This document shows positions 31,492 through 37,481 of a DNA stretch of 37,481 bases, one piece after another. A program made the translations under genes and the position numbers. Below the pieces are notes generated by a model. The model was not told the DNA's origin. It searched no databases and was given only the letters and a program-made list of their open reading frames with translations. This stretch comes from Butyrivibrio sp. INlla16 (GTDB lineage Bacteria > Bacillota > Clostridia > Lachnospirales > Lachnospiraceae), in assembly GCF_900104155.1 (NCBI RefSeq), contig NZ_FMYB01000043.1, positions 1 to 37,481 of the forward strand, written 5' to 3'. Within the stretch, counting starts at the first letter, position 1, and each line of letters starts with the position of its first letter.

Positions 31492-33796
31492 TCAGGTATA
31501 TCGAAACCCTACTCTGAATGATACTGGCTACTTCTTCAGCACTCTTTTGATCTGCAAAATATGCGCCGGCTTCTTCTGCAATGATAGAAGTGATGGCTCC
31601 ATCATCCTGATATGCTTTGGTTGTGGTCCTTACCAGGTCAGATATCTGCCTTGCTTCTTCTTCGCTAATGGCACCTAGCTGAACTTCAACACCATCTGTA
31701 GTAATAGTTTCTTTTATTTCCTGTTTTTCACCATTCTCATCTATGTAATATTCACCCTCCTGCGCTTTTTTTAACGCTGCATTAAATGCCTTTTCACTAA
31801 CTGGCATGTAACAATCGAGATTTTCCTGGTATTCATCAGTTAAAAAGTATCTGATAAACTCCCATGCTGCACTCTTATTCTTACATGTGGAACTTATAGC
31901 CAATTGGAACGGAATCTCAATAAAGTTCTCAGCACCTGAAAATGCAGGCAGACCATTGAAGACCACATCGCCATCAAAAAATCCTTTTTTTGCCCATACA
32001 TAATCATCTGTGGTATAGATTCCTACTGGGTACAATAAAGCCTTCTTTTCCCTGTATATGGAATCCGATATTTCATCTCCTTCGCTTTCAGGCAATCCTT
32101 TAACATACTCAAGCAGATCTATGAATCCCTGATTGTTGAAGTCGCAGCTTCCCTTTTCTGTATCAACATACTCCAGAACGCTAAGAGAATATAGTGCCTC
32201 AGCATCTTCCTTAGTCAGTTCCCCCATCATCATGGAAGGATCTATATTTCTGCTCTTACAGATTTCTTTATAGTTTGACAGGGTAAGCTCTTCTCTCTGG
32301 AGCAGATCTGCATCCGCCATACACGTCTCAATTGCAAATTTGGGGATCAGCGTATAAAGTTTTCCATTCCTTTTTCCACAGTCAAACACGTTCTGGAGAA
32401 AACTGGTTCCAGTTAGTTCCGTGTCATTATTAAAATATTCGTCCAGCGGTTCGATAAGTCCCTTGCTTACATAGCTTTCAAATGGCATCTCTCCATAAGC
32501 CACAATAATATCCGGTGCTTCTCCTGATATGATGTCAAGGTTCATTCTATTAATGTCGTCAGCATAATGCTCATAATCCACAAAATAATCCTTTATAACA
32601 ATCCTGCAGCTGTCATTTTCCTTGTTGAACTTGGAAACAGCCTTTCTCATGTCATCTGAAATGTAATGCACCGCAAAAGTCAGGGTTTCCTTTTCACTTC
32701 CATCATCAGCATTTGCTTTTGAGAGCATGGAATAATAAACATCCATTTTTCCTGAGGTAACATCCAAAGTTGATATGAGAAAATCATCTGCTCCAACCTT
32801 GGCGATGTAGTTGATATTATTGAGGATAAGGTCAGATGCATTATAATCGCATACCTTGACCCCTGTATCATCTCCAAGATTGAACGCATATATACCATCA
32901 TTCCAATCAACATAAAAATCGTAATCTGTTCCGGGAAACAGCTGGCTGCCCTCAAGTCTTTCACGAAGATATTTACCGTCAACTTCGGAAAAATCTCTCT
33001 TTGAAGTATCATATTTATAAATAACATCATTCATATTATGATCTGTCTGCTGAAGATAAAGATTCCCGTCACGAAGGGCATATATCTTACGCTGCGAATA
33101 ATTTCCTTCAACATAATCATCAAGAACATGTGACTGAAGGCGTGTTTCGCTGCCTGTCTCGGCTTCGAAAATGGATATGCCTGTCTTCGAAAGAGTGACT
33201 ACTCCAGTGTTTTTGGCATAGACAATGTTATATAATCCTGAAAAATCACCTTCGTCTTTTTCATTTACAGGAGTATTCCAGACCCTTTCGCCGGAGGGAG
33301 AAATCTTAACGATCTCCTGCTTCGGTATCAGATACATAGGCTCTGCATCCTCTGATTCATCAGCCTTGGCATCTGTTGATTCGTCGTCCTCTGCGGCTTC
33401 ATTAAGGTCATAGATTCTCTTTACAACATAGAAATTGCCACTGTTATCTACTGACAGGTCACTGTATTCTTCATAATCATCATTAGGAAGCTCTATCTTC
33501 TGTCCTGCATCTTCTCCGCTGAGCTTGATGATACTGTAATCCGTAGGATCTTCATCATTGGTGCGTATATGTTGTATTCCATAGATACCCTCTGAATTCT
33601 GACACAGGCTTGTGACCTCTATACCGTCCGTATCAATTTCCAGATCCCCCTGAGTAAATATAAGATTTGCATCATAGCTCTGATCAATGTTCTCAGAAGC
33701 CGCATTCATACTACTTTCAGCATCCTTATTCCCACAGCCACTGCACAGAACCATTGCTGCGCAAAGAATCCCTATTCCTTTTGCACATTTTTTCAT
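31478..33796 (-). CDS. Large extracellular solute-binding lipoprotein with N-terminal propeller-like region
   Basis: A 772-residue protein. Signal peptide MKKCAKGIGILCAAMVLCSGC ends in a lipobox at Cys21. Residues about 40-370 show repeated beta-strands with Asp-rich turns (NSGNFYVVKRIYDLNEAAED, LYNIVYAKNTGVVTLSKTG), like a beta-propeller. Residues about 385-750 match a family-1 sugar-binding protein (KFNKENDSCRIVIKDYFVDY, GEAPDIIVAYGEMPFESYVS, WEFIRYFLTDEYQENLDCYM). The combination is about 300 residues longer than a plain binding protein. The first gene of a four-gene operon; no permease accompanies it, so a sensor or scaffold role is possible. Confidence 0.8.
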   Translation of the reverse strand: MKKCAKGIGILCAAMVLCSGCGNKDAESSMNAASENIDQSYDANLIFTQGDLEIDTDGIEVTSLCQNSEGIYGIQHIRTNDEDPTDYSIIKLSGEDAGQKIELPNDDYEEYSDLSVDNSGNFYVVKRIYDLNEAAEDDESTDAKADESEDAEPMYLIPKQEIVKISPSGERVWNTPVNEKDEGDFSGLYNIVYAKNTGVVTLSKTGISIFEAETGSETRLQSHVLDDYVEGNYSQRKIYALRDGNLYLQQTDHNMNDVIYKYDTSKRDFSEVDGKYLRERLEGSQLFPGTDYDFYVDWNDGIYAFNLGDDTGVKVCDYNASDLILNNINYIAKVGADDFLISTLDVTSGKMDVYYSMLSKANADDGSEKETLTFAVHYISDDMRKAVSKFNKENDSCRIVIKDYFVDYEHYADDINRMNLDIISGEAPDIIVAYGEMPFESYVSKGLIEPLDEYFNNDTELTGTSFLQNVFDCGKRNGKLYTLIPKFAIETCMADADLLQREELTLSNYKEICKSRNIDPSMMMGELTKEDAEALYSLSVLEYVDTEKGSCDFNNQGFIDLLEYVKGLPESEGDEISDSIYREKKALLYPVGIYTTDDYVWAKKGFFDGDVVFNGLPAFSGAENFIEIPFQLAISSTCKNKSAAWEFIRYFLTDEYQENLDCYMPVSEKAFNAALKKAQEGEYYIDENGEKQEIKETITTDGVEVQLGAISEEEARQISDLVRTTTKAYQDDGAITSIIAEEAGAYFADQKSAEEVASIIQSRVSIYLSENS

Positions 33797-34007
33797 ACTT
33801 AAAAAATCATCCTTCCCATATATCTCGAACTTTAATATTAATCAAAACAAGACTGCCGAAAAATATGGCAGCCTGCTCAAATCAAAATAAATTTAACCAG
33901 TATAATGTTTTCATCCCCAAATGCCTTCTCCAGTAAAAATATTCCCCTCAATAATCTTATCAGAAAATTAAAGTATTAAAAACTCACTTATTGCGGATTA
34001 TACGCCA
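33797..34007. other. Promoter region of the binding-protein operon
   Basis: No gene. An inverted repeat CTGCC / GGCAG with an A-rich centre lies near 33852-33872; on the minus strand it precedes CTTGTTTT and may weakly terminate transcription arriving from 34008. The region also carries the ribosome site GGAAGGATG of the downstream gene. Confidence 0.4.
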
Positions 34008-34310
34008 CTAAAAATTGAAATAAGGAATCCACTTATATTCATCCGGTAATTCTTCTCCAAGATCTGTCCATCCAAGAATCTTTACTAATTCAGATTGTTC
34101 TGTAGGGAAAATATATTGATTCAGATAATCAATAAAATCTGCCTCACTATAACAGAATCCTCCCTGAATTTTATACTTTCTCCTCGCCTGCCGACTATGA
34201 TACATCCAGTTAGTAAACTCCAAACAATACTTTTCCAAGTTTTCAGCAACGATATCTGGGACAGAGTATACTACACTATCACCATCGTGGCTTAAAATGA
34301 CATTTTTCAT
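34008..34310 (-). CDS. Small soluble protein coupled to the ToxN-like operon
   Basis: A 100-residue protein (MKNVILSHDGDSVVYSVPDI, VAENLEKYCLEFTNWMYHSR, ending DEYKWIPYFNF). Its ATG overlaps the stop of the preceding gene as ATGA, and GGAAG lies 7 bases upstream. The pattern V-Y-x-V-P-x-x-V-A-x-N-L-x-x-Y-C and the C-terminal P-x-x-Y-K-x-x-P-x-F-N-F recur in small proteins found near toxin and immunity genes of gut Firmicutes, as far as I can recall. It is acidic and probably cytoplasmic. Function unknown. Third gene of the toxN operon. Confidence 0.6.
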   Translation of the reverse strand: MKNVILSHDGDSVVYSVPDIVAENLEKYCLEFTNWMYHSRQARRKYKIQGGFCYSEADFIDYLNQYIFPTEQSELVKILGWTDLGEELPDEYKWIPYFNF

Positions 34311-34528
34311 ACAGCATCTTCCTTAGCTTCCCTATCGCACTTAATTGCAAAAGCACCCAAGCTGCCCAGAACAAGTGCAATCATCATGCAAATCAATATA
34401 CTGATTGGTGTTGGTATAAATATTCCAATTATTCCACTCATTCCACAGCTTTTTAGAAGTTTTTGTTGACATTTTGTTGATATTATCCGGTAGCAACCAC
34501 TTGTTATGAATGTGGTTACATAAGTCAT
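34307..34528 (-). CDS. Small membrane protein coupled to the ToxN-like gene
   Basis: A 73-residue protein. Its ATG overlaps the toxN stop by 4 bases (ATGA) and its own stop overlaps the next ATG likewise, so three genes are chained. There is no independent ribosome site. One long hydrophobic helix lies at about residues 30-60 (IIGIFIPTPISILICMMIAL) with a charged tail KCDREAKEDAV. No family is recognised. A membrane-linked toxin partner or an exported peptide are both possible; nothing in the sequence decides. Confidence 0.5.
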   Translation of the reverse strand: MTYVTTFITSGCYRIISTKCQQKLLKSCGMSGIIGIFIPTPISILICMMIALVLGSLGAFAIKCDREAKEDAV

Positions 34529-35070
34529 TTTTTCAAAAACTTATCTGCTATCTTCTCTAACTCTGCAAACTTAGAAGATCTCTTCACCAAATTTCTATTT
34601 TTATCTGGCTTGTTTGTCACCAGATCATACACTTTGTTTGCCCTATTCTCGATTGTATCAGCATGATCTCTGCACCATTTTAGCTGCTTTTGCATAAGTT
34701 CTTTATGATTTTTTATCTCGATAGCATCATTCTTGTGTATTGTTAAATCCACTTTCTGTATAACGCTATCTATAACAGGAATCATATTATTGATGTTAAG
34801 AACACCTATAAGTTTACTTGTTCCATCCTCATTTTTCTTACTATCATCAAAAATTTTGATAAAATCAACCTGACTTTTTTTGTTCTGGAATTTAGGTTTT
34901 GGCGAAGTAAGTGGTATACAGTAATGCCTGCCATTGAGAAGTACAACAACTCCAACAAATGGCCTGTTCTCCTTTCCTCTCTGCGGAGATATAGACATAA
35001 CATTATCATCCGCATTGGACAAATCCCTGATATATTTTAAGTCAATGTAGTAAAAGTTCAGTTTCTTCAA
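34525..35070 (-). CDS. toxN: Type III toxin, ToxN/AbiQ/CptN-like endoribonuclease
   Basis: A 181-residue protein starting at TTG 35070 (read as Met), with AAGGAG 9 bases before it, giving MKKLNFYYIDLKYIRDL. The central family block RPFVGVVVLLNGRHYCIPLT then TSPKPK (residues 37-60) matches ToxN/AbiQ, where the T-S-x-K cluster binds the RNA phosphate. VDFIKI and GVLNINNMIPV (residues 68-98) are also family blocks. Such toxins cut A-rich RNA and are held inactive by a repeated antitoxin RNA encoded upstream, which is present here at 35263-35385. Typical length for the family is about 170 residues. The C-terminal helix is Lys-rich. Confidence 0.85.
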   Translation of the reverse strand: MKKLNFYYIDLKYIRDLSNADDNVMSISPQRGKENRPFVGVVVLLNGRHYCIPLTSPKPKFQNKKSQVDFIKIFDDSKKNEDGTSKLIGVLNINNMIPVIDSVIQKVDLTIHKNDAIEIKNHKELMQKQLKWCRDHADTIENRANKVYDLVTNKPDKNRNLVKRSSKFAELEKIADKFLKK

Positions 35071-35088
35071 GTAATCATGCTCCTTGGT

Positions 35089-35118
35089 AAATCGAGTAGG
35101 CTGACTCCTACTCGATTT
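35089..35118 (-). terminator. Hairpin between antitoxin RNA repeats and toxN
   Basis: A perfect 12-bp stem, AAATCGAGTAGG / CCTACTCGATTT, with a 6-base loop. It ends 19 bases before the toxN start codon, directly in front of its ribosome site. Type III systems have a terminator in this position that limits toxin mRNA. Only three U residues follow the stem, so termination may be partial. Confidence 0.6.
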
Positions 35119-35250
35119 CGCACACGAACATTCCGCACTTCGTGCTCCATGTTCTTACAACCGGCAAATGAATTTGTATGCAAGCATCCATTCGCTTGCC
35201 GGTCTTGTGCAACAAATAACGAGCTACGTCGCATGACGCAGCTCGTAAAA
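35119..35250. other. Hairpin-rich segment between antitoxin repeats and toxN (element B)
   Basis: Three stems are visible: CACGAA (35123-35128) / TTCGTG (35139-35144), CCGGCAA (35161-35167) / TTGCCGG (35196-35202), and ACGAGCT-x-CGTC / GACG-x-AGCTCGT (35219-35246). In described type III loci the repeats lie close to the toxin, so this extra segment is unexpected. Minus-strand frames through it are judged spurious. Its layout resembles element A at 28857. Confidence 0.5.
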
Positions 35251-35262
35251 TTCCTTTTCGCC

Positions 35263-35385
35263 GGTAGGGCTCCCGTCTTAATAAAGTTCCCATTTGTTTT
35301 ATATGGTAGGGCTCCCATCTGATAAAGCTCCCGATTATTTTATATGGTGGGGCTCCCATCTGATAAAGTTCCCATTTCGCTTGGT
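35263..35385 (-). ncRNA. toxI: ToxI-like antitoxin RNA: three ~41-nt tandem repeats
   Basis: Copies begin (plus coordinates) at 35263, 35305 and 35346, spaced 42 and 41 bases. Each holds GGGCTCCC, then a TAAAG-x-TCCC block, on the plus strand; in RNA (minus) GGGAGCUUUAUCAGAUGGGA is followed by GCCC and an A-rich joint AUAUAAAAUA. A degenerate partial copy continues to about 35395. The G-runs and C-runs can form the compact pseudoknot of antitoxin RNA, and the A-rich joints fit cleavage sites for a ToxN-type RNase. The repeat length is not a multiple of three, so it is not coding. Promoter not identified. Confidence 0.75.
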
Positions 35386-35479
35386 AAGGAAACCAATACA
35401 TCTCTTCGATGTAACTAAATACTAACATCTCCAAACATATGTTACAATATCAAAAATACACAAATAATTTTCATTATAG

Positions 35480-35803
35480 TTAGACGTGATTACATTCCCC
35501 TATTGTCGTTAAACGGCTATGCGCTAACTTTGTGTATGCATCAATCCAGCCACGTTCTTCAGCAGTAGTATCAAGCTGACTTGAACAATAATCCAGGAAT
35601 TCTTGATATCCCTGTATTGCCAATCTGTAATCCCCTGCATGATAGTAATTATCAGCCACCTCAAATAAAGCCTTAAAGCGCAGAGGATGAACATCGTTGT
35701 TCTCCCAAAACTGCTTATATAATTTACATGAATATGTATAATCGCCGGCCTTTTGGAGTTCCTGGGCTCGGATTAGTATGTCTGGAATATCTTTATTCAT
35801 ATT
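35480..35803 (-). CDS. TPR-like small protein
   Basis: A 107-residue protein starting MNKDIPDILIRAQELQKAGD. The ATG at 35803 has GGAAAG 6 bases before it and follows the upstream stop by 10 bases, so it is preferred to the overlapping longer frame. Two helix pairs resemble tetratricopeptide repeats (AQELQKAGDYTYSCKLYKQF and ADNYYHAGDYRLAIQGYQEF), a protein-protein interaction fold. It is cytoplasmic. It lies directly downstream of another small hypothetical gene, in a minus-strand cluster. Confidence 0.6.
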   Translation of the reverse strand, partial: NMNKDIPDILIRAQELQKAGDYTYSCKLYKQFWENNDVHPLRFKALFEVADNYYHAGDYRLAIQGYQEFLDYCSSQLDTTAEERGWIDAYTKLAHSRLTTIGECNHV

Positions 35804-35813
35804 TCTTTCCACG

Positions 35814-36092
35814 CTATTTATCATTATTTCTTCGAATATTAGCTGTGTCCTGAACTGCCTTAGGAAGCCAATCTGCTTTGACATAATGAAGCGGAATGAC
35901 TAATTCTTGGATTGTGTTATCCTTACCGGGTCTCTTAATATCATCTGGTAAATAATCCAACCCGACTTCCCTTAAGCTCATAACACTATCATAAATCCAT
36001 CCAACAGCTTGGTTATCACAATACAAGCAGGCAGCGTCAGTTTCAATTGCTCTATATATTCTAATATCTATAAACAAACTTATATCATCCAC
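35814..36092 (-). CDS. Small hypothetical protein
   Basis: A 92-residue protein starting at GTG 36092 (MDDISLFIDIRIYRAIETDA). A stop codon lies just upstream in the same frame, and the ribosome site is weak. It contains CLYCDN, a Cys-x-x-Cys pair, and acid-rich helices (DSVMSLREVGLDYLPDDIKR). No family is recognised. It may be a 5'-truncated gene. Confidence 0.45.
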   Translation of the reverse strand: MDDISLFIDIRIYRAIETDAACLYCDNQAVGWIYDSVMSLREVGLDYLPDDIKRPGKDNTIQELVIPLHYVKADWLPKAVQDTANIRRNNDK

Positions 36093-36112
36093 CCAAACTC
36101 ATTCATATACGC

Positions 36113-36463
36113 TCAGTAATCGGATGTAATATATGCGATACATTCATCGTTCAGTAAGAATTCAATTTTCCAGACAGCATATTCTGTGTCTTCATCTGTT
36201 TCACTAAACACATCCCAGTCACTGATCTGACACAAGTAATTATATAGAGAATAATCTTTCTTCAGGATAAGCCTTGTATACGTATATCCGTTGCTATCCC
36301 AGATGGTTATTTCTTGTAAACACTCGGCTATAAACTCAAATCTTCCCTTCGCAAACCTTGTAGCATCATTTATACACTCATCAAGATCAAAAGCTATTAC
36401 ATCTGATTTTAAATATGCTTCCTTGATAAAAGGCAAATATTGTTTTTTATCAAATTCCTGCAA
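36113..36463 (-). CDS. Small acidic hypothetical protein
   Basis: A 116-residue protein starting at TTG 36463 (MQEFDKKQYLPFIKEAYLKS), because GGGAGG lies 10 bases before that codon and the upstream part of the longer frame is hydrophobic and unlike a protein start. Alternating helix and strand (FEFIAECLQEITIWDSNGYT, YAVWKIEFLLNDECIAYITS) gives a small alpha/beta fold. This kind of acidic protein often serves as immunity protein to a toxin, but no partner is visible here. Confidence 0.5.
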   Translation of the reverse strand: MQEFDKKQYLPFIKEAYLKSDVIAFDLDECINDATRFAKGRFEFIAECLQEITIWDSNGYTYTRLILKKDYSLYNYLCQISDWDVFSETDEDTEYAVWKIEFLLNDECIAYITSDY

Positions 36464-36525
36464 TCCGTTATTTCCTCCCAACAGTATTTTTCTGCATAAA
36501 ACTTTAATAAACAAAAAAAGCATTG

Positions 36526-36717
36526 TCAAAACCATGCTTCGTAGTAATACCAGCCTTTACCAATTTTCTTAGTTATTCCGCCATTATCTCCTTCGGCATG
36601 CCACTTCCAGTAGCCGTTTTCTTTTTCCAAATTGACATCGACATTCTGAAAAGCTTGTGGTTGATCTGAAGGAGAATAATAAAAGCCATAATACCTGGAA
36701 GCAGGAAATTGAATTCT
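36526..36717 (-). pseudogene. C-terminal fragment of a larger protein
   Basis: An open frame without a start reads YYGFYYSPSDQPQAFQNVDV, then WKWHAEGDNGGITKKIGKGW, and ends YYYEAWF. The W-x-W-x-x-E-G-D-N-G-G pattern and the aromatic tail look like a well-formed protein end. A stop codon lies immediately upstream. It is read as the remnant of a gene whose other part may be the next fragment. Confidence 0.5.
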
Positions 36718-36742
36718 TCACATATGTCTGTCCGGAATTAGT

Positions 36743-37111
36743 TTACGGGATCTTTGGTATCTTCTTATCGCCTGATTCATATTTGTATTCTATGTTATCA
36801 TCTTTCACATACGAATTATCATTTTCATAGGAGCTGCCATACGCATATTCACTCCACTCACTGTATTCCCAGTTATCTCCTTCTCCTCTATATGCCCTCA
36901 CCTTAATCCTGAAATCAATATTATTCTCCTGCGTATTGGCTAAATAGTATGTTTCTGATGTATATGATGCTGAATCATATTCAGGCTCGTGATATGTCTC
37001 CTCAGAACGGGATTTACTTTCTTCCCATATTTGATATCCATCAGCACCTTCAACCGCATTCCACTCGAAACAGACAGGGATAAACCCATATACCGTAAGT
37101 CCATTCTCATT
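36743..37111 (-). pseudogene. Fibronectin type III-like fragment
   Basis: An open frame of about 123 codons without a start, bounded upstream by TAG at 37112-37114. It reads GLTVYGFIPVCFEWNAVEGA, DGYQIWEESKSR and DFRIKVRAYRGEGDNWEYSE. The W-x-A-V-x-G-A-x-G-Y signature and the following strands are those of a fibronectin type III domain in secreted proteins. No signal peptide or ribosome site belongs to it, so it is a 5'-truncated gene. Confidence 0.6.
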
Positions 37112-37202
37112 CTATAATTCTAAGAAGTTCTTCCGCTAGTATTGATTCGTTTGTTTCTTCCCACCAATTAGTTCCCCTAAAAACATGAATTCCATACGCC
37201 AT
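37107..37202 (-). CDS. Very small ORF with strong ribosome site (gene start fragment)
   Basis: A 31-codon frame, MAYGIHVFRGTNWWEETNES then ILAEELLRIIE, with AGGAGG 7 bases before ATG. The good ribosome site and natural composition suggest a true start of a gene that now ends early. It overlaps the end of the fibronectin-like fragment in another frame. Confidence 0.45.
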   Translation of the reverse strand: MAYGIHVFRGTNWWEETNESILAEELLRIIE

Positions 37203-37481
37203 AATGTTTCCTCCTAGTATAGTAATGATGTAGTCATTAAGGACTACAGTTAATAGTTTCTATTTCCAAATCTAAGTAATGATTGAAGGGAGGATTCCCC
37301 TCTCATCAGATATCATCAAGGAGCTTAACTAACAGTTATACATGTCTGTAGCTCCCGTATACTCCAGACAGATCATAAGGTATATAATCATCGAGGCAGG
37401 ATCATTGACGGTTCCTCCTTGGGAGCCAGCTTCGGTTGGTGATACCTCGAAAAAAGTCTGTCAGTCCATTCGGTGGTGATT
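37203..37481. other. Non-coding end region with small hairpins
   Basis: No supported gene. Stems include GTAGTC / GACTAC near 37228-37245 and a CCAGC-TTCG-GTTGG tetraloop near 37425-37440. Short minus-strand frames (for example LDDYIPYDLSGVYGSYRHV) contain stops and may be decayed coding sequence. Confidence 0.3.

Noticed and set aside
35263..35385. Tandem repeats as a CRISPR array
   Set aside because: Copies are directly adjacent with no unique spacers and there are no cas genes; the ToxN-like gene downstream gives a better explanation.
35067..35434. Minus-strand frames of 83 and 108 codons with repeated YQMG-x-PPYK-like peptides
   Set aside because: The peptide repeats only reflect the tandem antitoxin repeats, whose spacing of 41-42 bases shifts the frame; the rest crosses hairpins.

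Overview
The window looks like a chromosomal stretch from an anaerobic, low-to-mid GC Firmicute of the Lachnospiraceae, probably Butyrivibrio or Pseudobutyrivibrio-like. The reasons are strong GGAGG-type ribosome binding sites, near-consensus sigma-A promoters, many lipoproteins with an L-x-G-C lipobox, an LplB/LplC-type sugar ABC system without its own ATPase, and a type III ToxN-like toxin. The genus is an inference from gene content; no rRNA or tRNA gene was seen.

Layout. 1-440: the 3' end of a transposon-type AAA ATPase and a hairpin-rich non-coding tail. 440-9000: mostly small accessory genes, namely small membrane proteins, a secreted protein, a lipoprotein, an XRE-HTH/SpoT-type HD hydrolase fusion, a DJ-1/PfpI protein, a Lys/Ala-rich protein and a protein with a UvrD-tail-like domain. 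A compact candidate small RNA with its own promoter lies at 6255-6385. 8974-15140 (minus): phosphoglycerate-mutase-like phosphatase, SGNH hydrolase, a DUF523 remnant, an HD protein, then a redox cluster (YczE-type membrane protein, truncated D-2-hydroxyacid dehydrogenase, Fe-alcohol dehydrogenase, ABM monooxygenase, Gfo/Idh/MocA oxidoreductase). 15430-17169 (plus): a membrane-domain/lipase fusion. 17282-19909 (minus): a DUF6033-like protein and a scarred region where the start of a DNA-deoxyinosine glycosylase is fused in frame to a C39 peptidase, beside a metallophosphoesterase remnant.

20106-28841 is the best-defined functional unit, a fructan/sucrose utilisation locus. Two permeases and a solute-binding lipoprotein import oligosaccharide, a lipoprotein GH32-like enzyme cuts outside the cell, a cytoplasmic GH32 hydrolyses what enters, and a PfkB kinase phosphorylates fructose. 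A divergent LacI regulator shares an intergenic region with two excellent promoters and a 21-bp-phased set of TTTACATTT repeats that probably act as operator. 

28842-33796 holds a multi-hairpin element and a minus-strand operon (large solute-binding lipoprotein, second C39 peptidase, a GGADGPTAIF-motif protein, a lipoprotein). 34008-35400 is a probable type III toxin-antitoxin module: tandem ~41-nt antitoxin RNA repeats, a terminator-like hairpin, a ToxN/AbiQ/CptN-like RNase, and two further small genes joined to it by 4-nt overlaps. 35480-37481 is a cluster of small hypothetical genes and gene fragments. The type III module with its translationally coupled accessory genes, the phased operator array, the fusion proteins and the structured non-coding elements are the most interesting items.
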